Shown: positions 17,037 through 26,131, counted from the first letter of the stretch. The stretch is 64,000 bases of DNA from Mesorhizobium_L sp035547755 (GCA_035547755.1 DASZUG010000061.1:1-64000); one strand, 5' to 3'. Numbers and translations are program-made. The notes: generated by a model not told the origin, from the sequence alone.

Positions 17037-17911
17037 GCCTCACGGCTCCCCATGCTGCGTTCGACGATCCGTCCCGCGAGGCCGACGGCTGCAACGAGCA
17101 GGACCGCTACGATCGAGCCGGCCACCAGCGCCGACCACATGTCGATCGTCTGGCTGTAATAGGAGCCGGCGAGCAGCTTCGCGCCGATCCCCGCCACCGC
17201 CCCCGTCGGCAATTCGCCGACGATCGCGCCGACGAGGCTGGCGGCGACCGCCACCTTCATCGAGGTGAACAGGAATGGCACAGATGCCGGAACGCGCAGC
17301 TTCCAGAAGGTCTGCGTTCTGGAAGCGTTGTAGGTATGCATCAAGTCGAGATTGAGGAGTTCGGGCGAACGTAGCCCCTTCACCATCCCGACGGCCACCG
17401 GGAAGAAGGACAGATAGGCCGAGATCAGCGCCTTCGGGATAAGCCCGGTGATGCCGATGGCGGCGAGAACGACGATGATCATAGGCGCGATCGCCAGGAT
17501 CGGTATCGTTTGGGAGGCGATGATCCAGGGCATGAAGCTTTTGTCGAGCGCCGGCACATGCACGATCCCGACCGCGATAAGGATGCCGAGCACGGTGCCG
17601 AAGACAAAGCCGACCAGCGTCGAGGACAGCGTTACCCAGGAATTATAGACGAGGCTGCGGCGGCTCGTGACTCGCACCTCGAATGTGTTCTTGAAGAAAT
17701 TCGACGCTATCTGGTGTGGCGCCGGCAGGACGGGCTTCCTCTGCGACCACGTGCTTTCGACAAAGGAGACAAGGTCCTGCTTGTGGTCAAGCCGCTCGTT
17801 CATGTCCACCTGGAACGGCGCGTTGAGCAGGACCGCGAAAGCGTACCAGGCGACCAGGATCACGAGGACGACCACGCTGACGGGAAAGATCTTTTCGCTG
17901 AGCGTGGACAT
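17033..17911 (-). CDS. ABC transporter permease
   Basis: A 292-residue SsuC/TauC-type permease of the same importer, of ordinary length with one N-terminal anchor, a periplasmic stretch and five or six further helices. The coupling motif is MHTYNASRTQTFWKLRVPAS. Having two different permeases suggests a heterodimeric channel. A 113-base spacer containing a palindromic repeat separates it from the ATPase gene upstream. Confidence 0.87.
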   Translation of the reverse strand: MSTLSEKIFPVSVVVLVILVAWYAFAVLLNAPFQVDMNERLDHKQDLVSFVESTWSQRKPVLPAPHQIASNFFKNTFEVRVTSRRSLVYNSWVTLSSTLVGFVFGTVLGILIAVGIVHVPALDKSFMPWIIASQTIPILAIAPMIIVVLAAIGITGLIPKALISAYLSFFPVAVGMVKGLRSPELLNLDLMHTYNASRTQTFWKLRVPASVPFLFTSMKVAVAASLVGAIVGELPTGAVAGIGAKLLAGSYYSQTIDMWSALVAGSIVAVLLVAAVGLAGRIVERSMGSREA

Positions 17912-17929
17912 GTCAGAGCCAGCCCGATC

Positions 17930-18022
17930 CTCCTCCCCCTTGTGGGGAGGGGTTAGGGGTGGGGGTCATTTCATATGTGATGGCTTCCCCGCGAAGACGG
18001 GGGGAAACTGCCGCGCCCCTCC
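17930..18022. repeat. C-run/G-run palindromic repeat inside an ABC operon
   Basis: CCTCCCCCTTGTGGGGAGGGG is followed by a G-rich stretch and, further on, TTCCCCGCGAAGACGGGGGGAA. Both form hairpins. The element occupies nearly all of the spacer between the ATPase and permease genes and resembles a common alphaproteobacterial repeat. Confidence 0.5.
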
Positions 18023-18024
18023 CC

Positions 18025-18873
18025 TCAATCCTCATAGGAATGCCCCGTCCTCAACCCCTCGCGCACGCGGTGGGCGATCTTCAGGAATTCGGCCGATTCG
18101 CGAATATCGAGCGGCCGTTCGGCGGGCAGCGTCGAATGGATGACATCTGTCACACGGCCGGGCCTGGGAGACATCACCACAATCTTGGTGGAGAGATAGA
18201 CCGCCTCGGGAATGGAATGGGTAACGAAGCAGATCGTCTTGTCGGTCCGCGCCCAAAGTTCCAGAAGCTGTTCGTTCAGATGATCGCGCACGATCTCGTC
18301 AAGCGCACCGAACGGCTCGTCCATCAAAAGCAGGTCGGCATCGAAGGACAGCGCCCGCGCGATCGAGGCGCGCTGCTGCATGCCGCCGGACAATTGCCAG
18401 GGAAATTTCTTCTCGAAGCCGATAAGATTGACGAGATCGAGCGTCCGCCGCACGCGTTCGCGCTGCTCAGGCTTGGAATAGCCCATGATCTCGAGCGGCA
18501 GCCTGACATTCTGTTCGATGGTTCGCCATGGGAACAACCCGGCGGCCTGAAAGACATAACCATAGGCGCGCGCCTCGCGGGCCTGCTCCGGCGTCATGCC
18601 GTTGACGCTGATCGAGCCTTCCGTTGGTCTCTCGAGATCGGCGATGACGCGTAAAAAAGTGGTCTTGCCGCATCCGGACGGACCGATGAAGGAAACGAAT
18701 TCGCCCTTGTCGATCTCCAGATCGACATTCGAAAGCGCATTGACCGGGCCATCGGCCGTCTCGAAGGTCAGGCAAAGCCCTTTGGAATGAACGACCGGCG
18801 CGGCGCTTGACACGCCGTCGGGCGACGGCGCACTTTTCATCGCGGCGGTTTTTGCTGCTGCGCTTTGGCTCAT
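18025..18873 (-). CDS. ABC transporter ATP-binding protein (nitrate/sulfonate/taurine type)
   Basis: A 282-residue ATPase of the SsuB/TauB class. Walker A (GPSGCGKTT), the Q-loop (GYVFQAAGLFPW), the signature LSGGMQQRASIARAL and Walker B (LLLMDEPFGALDE) are all present, followed by the H-loop VTHSIPEA. A short Ala/Ser-rich tail precedes the domain. The ATG at 18873 has a GGAG site at good spacing; an ATG six codons upstream (18891) is also possible. It leads the four-gene importer and is divergent from the cupin gene. Confidence 0.9.
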   Translation of the reverse strand: MSQSAAAKTAAMKSAPSPDGVSSAAPVVHSKGLCLTFETADGPVNALSNVDLEIDKGEFVSFIGPSGCGKTTFLRVIADLERPTEGSISVNGMTPEQAREARAYGYVFQAAGLFPWRTIEQNVRLPLEIMGYSKPEQRERVRRTLDLVNLIGFEKKFPWQLSGGMQQRASIARALSFDADLLLMDEPFGALDEIVRDHLNEQLLELWARTDKTICFVTHSIPEAVYLSTKIVVMSPRPGRVTDVIHSTLPAERPLDIRESAEFLKIAHRVREGLRTGHSYED

Positions 18874-18943
18874 GCGACGGCGCTCCGCCATTCCTTTCGT
18901 CTCGCGGAGCCGGCGAACGGAAAAATGGCCTTAAGGGGTGCCA

Positions 18944-19354
18944 ATGTCATCATCATCGATTCCGGCCTGCAGGCTGGTCCGTGCGGAAGGGGCGTTCGAC
19001 GGCAAGCAAGGCTTCCGCTATTTCGAAGGGATCGCGAAAGAGACCGTCGGCTCGAGCGGCATCTGCATGCATTTGCTGACCATTCCGCCGGGCGGCCGCG
19101 CCAAGGCGCACAAGCACGAACATCACGAAACAGCGATTTATGTGCTGGAAGGTGAGGCGAAAATGTGGTTCGGCGAAAGGCTCGAACAGGTGATGGTGAC
19201 GAAGGCCGGGGACCTCGTCTATATCCCGGCCAACGTGCCGCATCTGCCGACAAACCCGACCGACAAACCGGTCCGCGCGGTGATCGCCCGTACCGACCCG
19301 AACGAACAGGAAAGCGTCGTTCTCCTGCCGGAGCTCGATGCGCTGGTGCCGTAA
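18944..19354 (+). CDS. Small cupin-domain protein
   Basis: A 136-residue single-domain cupin. Motif 1 (GGRAKAHKHEHHETAIYVLEGE) supplies the expected metal-binding histidines and glutamate; motif 2 (GDLVYIPANVPHLPTN) supplies the second-motif histidine. It could be a dioxygenase, an isomerase or a sensor; none can be named from sequence. It is transcribed divergently from the importer and convergently toward the dihydropyrimidinase gene. Start: ATG at 18944 after AAGGGG; GTG at 18938 is an alternative. Confidence 0.8.
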   Translation: MSSSSIPACRLVRAEGAFDGKQGFRYFEGIAKETVGSSGICMHLLTIPPGGRAKAHKHEHHETAIYVLEGEAKMWFGERLEQVMVTKAGDLVYIPANVPHLPTNPTDKPVRAVIARTDPNEQESVVLLPELDALVP

Positions 19355-19458
19355 GGATGTCGCCATATATCGAGCTTTCGTCCGGCCCCTCGCCGGCGTT
19401 GCACGCTCTTTTTGTCAAATTCGCTCCTTCGCCCGCCGCCGGGTGGCAATGATTTCCG

Positions 19459-20910
19459 TTACACCCCGCTTGCCGGAATTCCGCTGCGCTCGACCTTGCG
19501 CGGCGCGGTGATTTCCTTCCATTTCGATAGCGCGCGGTTGACCGCCTGGAAAGGCTCGCGCGCGACGAATTCACCATGGCCGGGTTTGGCATCGACCTTG
19601 CCGTCATCGACGGCGATCTCCCCGCGCGTCAGGACGTAGCGCGGCAGGCCCTGGACCTCCACGCCCTCGAAGACATTGTAGTCGATGATCGACTGCTGCT
19701 CCTTGGCGCTGATTGTCTTCTTCTTCTTGGGATCCCACACGACGAGATCGGCGTCGGCGCCTTCGACGATGGCGCCCTTTTTCGGATACATGTTGAGGAT
19801 CTTGGCGATATTGGTCGAAGTGACGGCGACGAATTCGTTCATCGTCAGTCGGCCGGTATTGACGCCCTTTGTCCAAAGCACCGGCATACGGTCTTCCAGG
19901 CCGCCTGTGCCGTTCGGGATTTTGGTGAAATTGCCGACGCCATACCGCTTCTGCTCCGTGGTGAAGGCGCAATGGTCGGTCGCCACCACCTGCAGAGAGC
20001 CGGCCGCCAGTCCTGCCCAGAGCGAATCCTGATGCAGCTTGTTGCGGAAGGGCGGGCTCATGACACGGCGCGCGGCGTGGTCCCAGTCCTTGTTGAAATA
20101 CTCGCTCTCGTCGAGCGTCAGGTGCTGGATCAGAGGTTCGCCATAGACCCGCATGCCTTTCTGCCGCGCGCGCCGGATCGCCTCATGCGCCTGCTCGCAG
20201 GAGGTGTGCACGACATAAAGCGGCACGCCCGCCATGTCGGCGATCATGATGGCGCGGTTGGTCGCTTCCCCTTCGACCTCGGGCGGGCGCGAATAGGCAT
20301 GGCCTTCCGGCCCGTTATTGCCCTCGGCCAACAGCTTCTCCGACAGTGCCGCCACCACGTCGCCGTTTTCGGCATGGACGAGCGGCAGCGCGCCGAGCGC
20401 GGCGCAGCGCTGGAACGAGGCGTACATCTCGTCGTCATTGACCATCAGCGAGCCCTTATAGGCCATGAAATGCTTGAAGCTGGTGATGCCGCGATCGACC
20501 ACCTCGGCCATCTCGTTGAAGACCTGCTCGCTCCACCATGTGATGGCCATGTGGAAGGAATAATCGCAGGAGGCCTTGGTGGACTTGTTGTCCCACATCT
20601 TGATCGCGTCGAGGAGAGACTGGTTGGGCGACGGCAGGCAGAAATCGACCACCATGGTCGTGCCGCCGGAAAGGGCCGCGCGTGTGCCGCTTTCGAAATC
20701 GTCGGTGGAATAGGTGCCCATGAAGGGCATTTCGAGATGGGTGTGGGGGTCGATGCCGCCCGGCATCACATAGCAACCGGTCGCATCCAGTTCATGGTCG
20801 GCGTGGAGATCGGGGCCGATGCCGACGATCTTGCCGTGCTTGATGAGCACATCCGCTTTCCAGGTCCGGTCGGCGGTGACGATGGTGCCGTTCTTGATGA
20901 CTTTGGACAT
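19459..20910 (-). CDS. hydA: Dihydropyrimidinase (D-hydantoinase)
   Basis: A 483-residue amidohydrolase that opens 5,6-dihydrouracil or dihydrothymine to the N-carbamoyl beta-amino acid, the second step of reductive pyrimidine degradation. The metal-binding DPHTH is at residues 54-58, the carboxylated lysine is expected at K152 (FMAYKG), and H179 lies in LVHAEN. Length fits the family. It begins 28 bases after the mazF-like toxin gene on the same strand. Upstream in the same run are the ureidopropionase and transaminase genes. Confidence 0.95.
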   Translation of the reverse strand: MSKVIKNGTIVTADRTWKADVLIKHGKIVGIGPDLHADHELDATGCYVMPGGIDPHTHLEMPFMGTYSTDDFESGTRAALSGGTTMVVDFCLPSPNQSLLDAIKMWDNKSTKASCDYSFHMAITWWSEQVFNEMAEVVDRGITSFKHFMAYKGSLMVNDDEMYASFQRCAALGALPLVHAENGDVVAALSEKLLAEGNNGPEGHAYSRPPEVEGEATNRAIMIADMAGVPLYVVHTSCEQAHEAIRRARQKGMRVYGEPLIQHLTLDESEYFNKDWDHAARRVMSPPFRNKLHQDSLWAGLAAGSLQVVATDHCAFTTEQKRYGVGNFTKIPNGTGGLEDRMPVLWTKGVNTGRLTMNEFVAVTSTNIAKILNMYPKKGAIVEGADADLVVWDPKKKKTISAKEQQSIIDYNVFEGVEVQGLPRYVLTRGEIAVDDGKVDAKPGHGEFVAREPFQAVNRALSKWKEITAPRKVERSGIPASGV

Positions 20911-20938
20911 TCTGTTCCCCAATTTGCGACGGTCAGTT

Positions 20939-21286
20939 TCAAGGTGCCAGTTCAACCGGCGGCAAGAGGTCGAAAAAGATCATCAGGTAACGGTCTATGT
21001 CCCGCATTTGTTCGATGGTCAGCCTTCCGATCGGCCCACGCACCTTCGAGCGGGGGAAGGTCATGATTTTCTCGATCTGGATCTGCGACCGCTGATGCAA
21101 GCCGTTGACGATATCCGGCTCAACTGTGACTCGCAGGTTCTTCGTGGGAATGATCTCCGATGTCAAAAAGCAGACAGTCACGCTGTCGATCTGGTCGAGC
21201 AGCCGATCGTTCTGGATAACGACGGCAGGACGAGGCTTGCCGTAATCGCCCTGAGCCGAAACGATCACCAGTTCCCCGCGCAGCAT
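20939..21286 (-). CDS. MazF/PemK-family toxin
   Basis: A 115-residue protein with the PemK/MazF fold: the family opening GELVIVSAQGDYGKPRPAVVIQ, the strand TVCFLTS and the later VNGLHQRSQIQIEKIMTFP. Such toxins are usually sequence-specific mRNA interferases. Its ATG overlaps the antitoxin stop by three bases. The gene lies between the ureidopropionase and dihydropyrimidinase genes on the same strand. Confidence 0.9.
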   Translation of the reverse strand: MLRGELVIVSAQGDYGKPRPAVVIQNDRLLDQIDSVTVCFLTSEIIPTKNLRVTVEPDIVNGLHQRSQIQIEKIMTFPRSKVRGPIGRLTIEQMRDIDRYLMIFFDLLPPVELAP

Positions 21287-21501
21287 CAGTCCAGGTCATC
21301 CCACAGGTCCTTGGCGAACGCATCCAGGACGTCGGCCATGTGCTCGCGTCTGTCGGCCTCCCGGATCAAGCGGCAATCCTCTTCTATCTGCTTCCAGAGT
21401 TCGTCGGACCACAGGTCCGGCAGCCACACTTCAACCGGCCGATAGCCCTTTGCCAGCAGTTCCTGCCGTTCTTCTTCCGTCAGTTCCTTTGGTCGTCCCA
21501 T
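21286..21501 (-). CDS. MazE-family antitoxin (DUF3018-like)
   Basis: A 71-residue acidic protein paired with the MazF-like toxin. The segment YRPVEVWLPDLWSDELWKQIEEDCRLI is typical of the antitoxin family that accompanies rhizobial MazF toxins, with a DNA-binding N-terminal half and an acidic tail (DAFAKDLWDDLD). Its ATG has a strong GAGGAGG site. Only 48 bases separate it from the ureidopropionase stop codon, and GGCGTTTTCGCC in that gap is a small inverted repeat. Confidence 0.85.
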   Translation of the reverse strand: MGRPKELTEEERQELLAKGYRPVEVWLPDLWSDELWKQIEEDCRLIREADRREHMADVLDAFAKDLWDDLD

Positions 21502-21549
21502 GGCGACCTCCTCTTGGCGAAAACGCCTATTATCGGCTTTTCCGCCCTC

Positions 21550-22797
21550 TCATTCAACGATTTCCGCCGTCTCCAGCACCGCATGGAACAGCACATCGGC
21601 GCCGGCGCGCGCCCATTCCTGCGAAATCTCCTCCGCCTCATTGTGCGACAGCCCGTCGACGCAGGGGCACATGATCATCGTCGCGGGCGCGACCTTCGCC
21701 GCCCAGCAGGCATCGTGGCCGGCGCCCGAAATGATGTTCATATGCGAATAGCCGAGTTTCTCCGCTGCGCCGCGCACCCGCCCGACAAGCGTCGGATCGA
21801 AGGTGACGGGATCGAAATGCCCGACCGCTTCGACGGAGCAGCCGACGCCGAGTTCCACCGCGATCCGTGCGGCTTCCTCCTCAATCGTCGCCCGCATGCC
21901 GTCGAGCTTGTCCTGGTCCGGCGAGCGGATATCGACGGTGAAGACCACCTGCCCCGGCAGGACATTGCGCGAATTGGGCGAGAAGCGCATCTGGCCGACG
22001 CCGCCGACCGCGCCCGGCTGGGCGTTCATCGCCACCGTCTGCACCATCTCCAGGATGCGCGCCATGGCGAGCCCGGCATTGACGCGCATATTCATCGGCG
22101 TCGAGCCGGTATGCGCCTCCTTGCCTGTTAGCGTAAATTCCAGCCACCACAGGCCCTGGCAATGGGTGACGACGCCGATTTCCTTATGCTCGGCCTCGAG
22201 GATCGGCCCCTGCTCGATGTGATATTCGAAATAGGCGTGCATCTTGCGCGCCCCGACTTCTTCGTCGCCGACCCAGCCGATGCGCTTCAGCTCGTCGCCG
22301 AAGCTCTTCCCCGCGCCATCCTTGCGCTGATAGGCGTAGTCGAGGTCGATGGCGCCGGCAAAGACGCCGGATGCCAGCATGGCGGGAGCGAAACGCGCTC
22401 CCTCCTCGTTCGTCCAGTTGGTGACGACGATCGGATGCTTCGTCCTGATGCCGAGATCGTTGAGGGAGCGGATGATCTCCAGCCCCGAGAGCACGCCGAG
22501 CACGCCGTCATATTTGCCGCCGGTCGGCTGGGTATCGAGATGCGAGCCGACATAGACCGGCAGCGCGTCGGGATCGGCGCCTTCGCGGCGGGCAAACATG
22601 GTGCCCATCCGGTCGACGCCCATCGAGAGCCCCGCTTCGTCGCACCATTTCCGGAAAAGCTTGCGCCCCTCGGCGTCGGAATCGGTCAGGGTCTGGCGGT
22701 TATTGCCGCCGGCGACGCCGGGACCGATCTTCGCCATCTCCATGATCGAATCCCACAAACGATCGGAATTGATGCGCAGGTTGGTTTCAAGCGTCAT
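21550..22797 (-). CDS. N-carbamoyl-beta-alanine amidohydrolase (ureidopropionase-type, M20 family)
   Basis: A 415-residue zinc hydrolase of the hydantoinase/carbamoylase family. Metal ligands are visible at H86 and D88 in GSHLDTQP and at D98 (KYDG); the catalytic glutamates are in NWTNEEGARF (E131/E132). In this context it most likely hydrolyses N-carbamoyl-beta-alanine to beta-alanine, CO2 and ammonia. The ATG at 22797 has a GGAGGGA site. It follows the transaminase gene by 60 bases; allantoate amidohydrolase is a less likely alternative because the neighbours are all pyrimidine-pathway genes. Confidence 0.92.
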   Translation of the reverse strand: MTLETNLRINSDRLWDSIMEMAKIGPGVAGGNNRQTLTDSDAEGRKLFRKWCDEAGLSMGVDRMGTMFARREGADPDALPVYVGSHLDTQPTGGKYDGVLGVLSGLEIIRSLNDLGIRTKHPIVVTNWTNEEGARFAPAMLASGVFAGAIDLDYAYQRKDGAGKSFGDELKRIGWVGDEEVGARKMHAYFEYHIEQGPILEAEHKEIGVVTHCQGLWWLEFTLTGKEAHTGSTPMNMRVNAGLAMARILEMVQTVAMNAQPGAVGGVGQMRFSPNSRNVLPGQVVFTVDIRSPDQDKLDGMRATIEEEAARIAVELGVGCSVEAVGHFDPVTFDPTLVGRVRGAAEKLGYSHMNIISGAGHDACWAAKVAPATMIMCPCVDGLSHNEAEEISQEWARAGADVLFHAVLETAEIVE

Positions 22798-22857
22798 ATT
22801 GTTCCCTCCGCAATCACGGCACCCTGCCGCAGGGCGCCGCATCCGATCCTTTGAAAA

Positions 22858-24186
22858 CTACTCCACCTGTTCCAGCACGGTCCGCACGTGATCGATCAGT
22901 TCGTCGATCTGGCCCTTGGTGATGATGAGCGGCGGCGACAGCGCGATGATGTCGCCGGTGGTGCGGATCATGCAGCCATTTTCGAACGCCTTCACGAAAG
23001 CAGAGAAGGCGCGCTTCGTCGGCTGGCCGGCGATCGGCTCCAGTTCGACGGCGCCGACAAGGCCGATATTGCGAATGTCGATGACATGCGGCGCATCCCT
23101 GAGCGAATGCAGTGCGTCCTCGAAATAGCTTTCGAGTTCGCCGCCACGCGTCAGCAGTCCCTCCTCCTTATAAGTATCGAGCGTCGCAAGGCCCGCGGCC
23201 GCCGCGATCGGATTGCCGGAATAGGTGTAGCCGTGAGCGAATTCGATCAGATGCTCCGGCCCGTTCATGAAGGCGTCGTAAATCTCCTTCTTCACGAAGA
23301 CGGCGCCCATCGGGATCGTGCCGTTGGTGACGCCCTTGGCTGTCGTCATGATGTCGGGAACGACGCCGAAATAATCGGCGGCGAACGGCGTGCCGAGGCG
23401 GCCGAAGCCGGTGATGACCTCGTCGAAGATGAGCAGGATGCCGTGCTTGTCGCAAATCTCGCGCAGCCGCTTCAGATAGCCCTTCGGCGGGATCAGCACG
23501 CCCGTCGATCCGGCGACCGGCTCGACGATGACGGCGGCGATGGTCGAGGCGTCATGCAGCGTGACGATCCGTTCCAGTTCGTCGGCCAGTTCCGCGCCAT
23601 GCTCGGGCACGCCTCTGCTGAAGGCGTTCTTTTGCGGCAGGTGCGTGTGCGGCAAATGATCGACGCCAGTCAGGAGCGTCCCGAACATCTTGCGGTTGCC
23701 GACGATGCCGCCGACGGAAATGCCGCCGAAATTGACGCCGTGATAGCCACGCTCGCGCCCGATCAAACGGAAGCGGGAGCCCTGCCCTTTCACCCGCTGA
23801 TAGGCGAGTGCGATCTTCAGCGCGGTTTCGACCGATTCGGAACCCGAATTGGTGAAGAAGACATGGTCCATCCCGGCCGGCGCGATGGCGACAAGCCGGT
23901 TGGCCAGTTCGAAGGCGACCGGGTGCCCCATCTGGAAGGCCGGCGCATAATCGAGCGTCGCCACCTCTTCCTGGACGGCCTCGACGATCTTCGGCCGGCA
24001 ATGGCCGGCATTGACGCACCAGAGTCCCGCCGTCCCGTCGAGGATCTTGCGCCCGTCGCTCGCGGTGTAATGCATGTCCTTCGCCGACACCAGCATACGA
24101 GGCGCCTGCTTGAACTGGCGGTTCGCCGTGAACGGCATCCAGAAGGCACTGAGATCGTTCGGCGCCACATTCAATCTGTTGGACAT
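22858..24186 (-). CDS. Class III aminotransferase, probable beta-alanine:pyruvate transaminase
   Basis: A 442-residue PLP enzyme. The PLP-phosphate motif GSES (115-118), the aromatic clamp RGYHG (146-150), D255 and the Schiff-base lysine K284 in TTAKGVTNG are all in place. The opening LSAFWMPFTANRQFK is typical of omega-amino-acid:pyruvate transaminases. In this operon it would convert beta-alanine (or beta-aminoisobutyrate) to the semialdehyde. It is the first gene of the run leading to hydA and is divergent from rutR, with a RutR-like operator between them. Confidence 0.93.
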   Translation of the reverse strand: MSNRLNVAPNDLSAFWMPFTANRQFKQAPRMLVSAKDMHYTASDGRKILDGTAGLWCVNAGHCRPKIVEAVQEEVATLDYAPAFQMGHPVAFELANRLVAIAPAGMDHVFFTNSGSESVETALKIALAYQRVKGQGSRFRLIGRERGYHGVNFGGISVGGIVGNRKMFGTLLTGVDHLPHTHLPQKNAFSRGVPEHGAELADELERIVTLHDASTIAAVIVEPVAGSTGVLIPPKGYLKRLREICDKHGILLIFDEVITGFGRLGTPFAADYFGVVPDIMTTAKGVTNGTIPMGAVFVKKEIYDAFMNGPEHLIEFAHGYTYSGNPIAAAAGLATLDTYKEEGLLTRGGELESYFEDALHSLRDAPHVIDIRNIGLVGAVELEPIAGQPTKRAFSAFVKAFENGCMIRTTGDIIALSPPLIITKGQIDELIDHVRTVLEQVE

Positions 24187-24267
24187 ACCAAGCCTTTCTT
24201 GTTTGTCTCGTGTTCCCGTCTTCGGCCAACGCTTGGTTTTTCGGGCGGAGCTGTGCTACGCAATTTT

Positions 24268-24283
24268 TTGACCGATTGGACAA
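24268..24283. promoter_or_regulatory. RutR-like operator upstream of the transaminase gene
   Basis: TTGACCGATTGGACAA is an imperfect palindrome that matches the known RutR consensus (TTGACC, four central bases, GGTCAA) at all but the second T of the right arm. It lies between the divergent transaminase and rutR genes, 82 bases before the transaminase start. A pair of TGGTCCAG direct repeats closer to rutR (24367-24374 and 24380-24387) may be further half-sites. Confidence 0.65.
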
Positions 24284-24416
24284 ACGTTAGCATCGCCACA
24301 AAGGTGGTCAAGGGGAATGTAGCGGAAATGCCGGGGACGAAGCGCGTTCCACAAAAAGCAGGGCGCTGGTCCAGAAAATTGGTCCAGCGACGGGATTAGT
24401 CGGGAGGCGGCGAAGG

Positions 24417-25049
24417 GTGGAAGCTGCGGTCAAGCGAAAGCGGACGCGCATCCAGAAGGAAAAGCGCGAAACCATCCTCGAAGCCGCACTCGAGGTCTTT
24501 TCCACGCACGGTTTCCGTGGCTCCACGATCGACCAGATCGCCGAAGCGGCCGGCATGTCAAAGCCCAATCTGCTCTACTATTTCCGCGGCAAGGAAGAGA
24601 TCCACGAAACGCTGATCGCGCGCCTTCTGGAAACCTGGCTGGCGCCTCTGAAGGAATTGCGTGCCGATGGCGATCCGCTCACCGAAATCCGCTCCTATAT
24701 CCGCCGCAAGCTTGAAATGGCGCGCGACTATCCGCGCGAAAGCCGCCTCTTCGCCAACGAGATATTGCAGGGCGCGCCGCGCATCATGCCGCTTCTCGAA
24801 GTCGATCTGAAGAACCTCGTCGATGAAAAAGCGGAGATCATAGAGGGCTGGATGCGCGCCGGCAGGATCGCATGCGCCGATCCCTGGCACCTGATCTTCT
24901 CGATCTGGGCGACGACCCAGCACTATGCCGATTTCGATGCGCAGGTCCGGGCCGTCCTCGGCCCGGAACGCGGCGGAGAAGGCCGCTTTGAGGACGCGGG
25001 ACGGTTTCTGGAACAGCTTTACATCGGCGGCCTGCGCCCGAAAGGCTGA
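24417..25049 (+). CDS. rutR: TetR-family pyrimidine regulator RutR
   Basis: A 210-residue TetR-type repressor that closely follows E. coli RutR: a helix-turn-helix (residues about 20-60, with STIDQIAEAAGMSKPNLLYYF), then the RutR-typical IRRKLEMARDYPRESRLFANE and IFSIWATTQHYADFDAQV. RutR binds uracil or thymine and then leaves its operator. Here it borders the reductive pathway rather than the Rut operon. Start is GTG at 24417, with GGGAGG ahead of it. It converges with the AhpD-like gene. Confidence 0.93.
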   Translation: MEAAVKRKRTRIQKEKRETILEAALEVFSTHGFRGSTIDQIAEAAGMSKPNLLYYFRGKEEIHETLIARLLETWLAPLKELRADGDPLTEIRSYIRRKLEMARDYPRESRLFANEILQGAPRIMPLLEVDLKNLVDEKAEIIEGWMRAGRIACADPWHLIFSIWATTQHYADFDAQVRAVLGPERGGEGRFEDAGRFLEQLYIGGLRPKG

Positions 25050-25125
25050 TACCGGATTCCATTCTTCCGTCGGGTGCGATGAAGCGTCAGGGCCGCCCCT
25101 GCTTCGGCAGCAGTGAAAAGCCCGC

Positions 25126-25584
25126 TTACGCCGCCTTGGCGCGGTCCACCGGATGGAGCACGTGGAAGGAGACGCAGATGCGGTTCCAGATGTTGATCAT
25201 GCCGATCGCGATCGTCAGCTTGGTGATCTCGTCTTCGGAGAAATGCTCGCGCGTCGCTTCCCAAAGCGCGTCCGGCACGCCCTGGTCGGCGATCTTCGTC
25301 ACCGCATCGGTATAAGCGAAGGCGGCGCGCTCGCGCTCGGTGAAGAGCGGCGATTCCTTCCAGGCCGAGACGAGGAGCACGCGCTGTTGCGTATCGCCGT
25401 CACGCAGCGCTTCATGGCTGTGCATGTTGACGCAGAATGAGCAGCCGTTGATCTGCGAGGCGCGCAGCTTGACGAGATGGAGCAGGCTCTTTTCCAGCCC
25501 GCATTCCTCCACCGCCTTATTGAGTGCGTAGACCTGCTTCATCAATTCCGGCGCATAGCTCTGGTACTTGATTCTCTGCTGCAT
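25126..25584 (-). CDS. AhpD-like carboxymuconolactone decarboxylase-family protein
   Basis: A 152-residue alkylhydroperoxidase-type protein. The redox motif CSFC (C48, C51) with H55 just after it is the AhpD active site. Such proteins reduce peroxides or act as small redox partners. ATG at 25584 is chosen since residues upstream would run through the Rrf2 gene end and spacer. It lies 11 bases downstream of an Rrf2 regulator gene, so the two form a small redox-responsive operon. Confidence 0.9.
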   Translation of the reverse strand: MQQRIKYQSYAPELMKQVYALNKAVEECGLEKSLLHLVKLRASQINGCSFCVNMHSHEALRDGDTQQRVLLVSAWKESPLFTERERAAFAYTDAVTKIADQGVPDALWEATREHFSEDEITKLTIAIGMINIWNRICVSFHVLHPVDRAKAA

Positions 25585-25595
25585 TTTCTTTCCTT

Positions 25596-26111
25596 TCATC
25601 CTTGTTTTGAAACGGATTTCTGCGGCCGCCGGTGGCGCTCGACGAAGGCGCAACCGCGCGCGATCGAGCGCGGGTCGGCATCCTCCAGATAGCCGGAGAC
25701 GATGTCGGACAGCTTCACTTCGGCGAGCGCGGCGCGATAGGCCTTTTCCGCATTCAGCATCGCAACTTTGATGCCGCATGGTTTGACATAGGCCGTCGCC
25801 GGCAACGGGTTCGGCCCGCGTTGGCGGATTTCAGCGCAGCGATAGGCGAACTCAGGCCCTTCCACGGCAAGCACGATGTCGAGCAGCGTGATGCGTTCCG
25901 GCGCGCGCGCAAGCCGGTATCCGCCATGCGGGCCGGGAATGGATTCGAGGATTTTCGCACTCGTCAGCGCATTGAGATGTTTCAGGAGATAGCTCGGCGA
26001 AAGCCCGTGTGCCTCGGCGAGCGCTGCCCCCGGAAGCGTCGCCCCGTCCTGCACGCCGGCGAGCACGGCGCAGCAATGGATCGCCGCCTCCACGCCTTCT
26101 CCGAGTTTCAT
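25596..26111 (-). CDS. Rrf2-family transcriptional regulator
   Basis: A 171-residue regulator with the Rrf2 winged helix (residues about 1-85: LAEAHGLSPSYLLKHLNALTSAKILES, then the wing PGPHGGYRLARAPE). Family members often sense redox or nitrosative signals through cysteines. Here two cysteines, in YRCAEIRQRG and KPCGIK, are present in the sensor segment rather than the usual IscR triad, so an iron-sulfur cluster is possible but not proven. It is the first gene of an operon with the AhpD-like gene and probably controls itself through the direct repeat upstream. Confidence 0.9.
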   Translation of the reverse strand: MKLGEGVEAAIHCCAVLAGVQDGATLPGAALAEAHGLSPSYLLKHLNALTSAKILESIPGPHGGYRLARAPERITLLDIVLAVEGPEFAYRCAEIRQRGPNPLPATAYVKPCGIKVAMLNAEKAYRAALAEVKLSDIVSGYLEDADPRSIARGCAFVERHRRPQKSVSKQG

Positions 26112-26131
26112 CGCTTTGATTCCTTATTCGT

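Noticed and set aside
19576..21066. Long plus-strand frame opposite the dihydropyrimidinase gene
   Set aside because: Shadow of a well-supported metal hydrolase; no domain, no start context, composition typical of antisense frames in GC-rich DNA.
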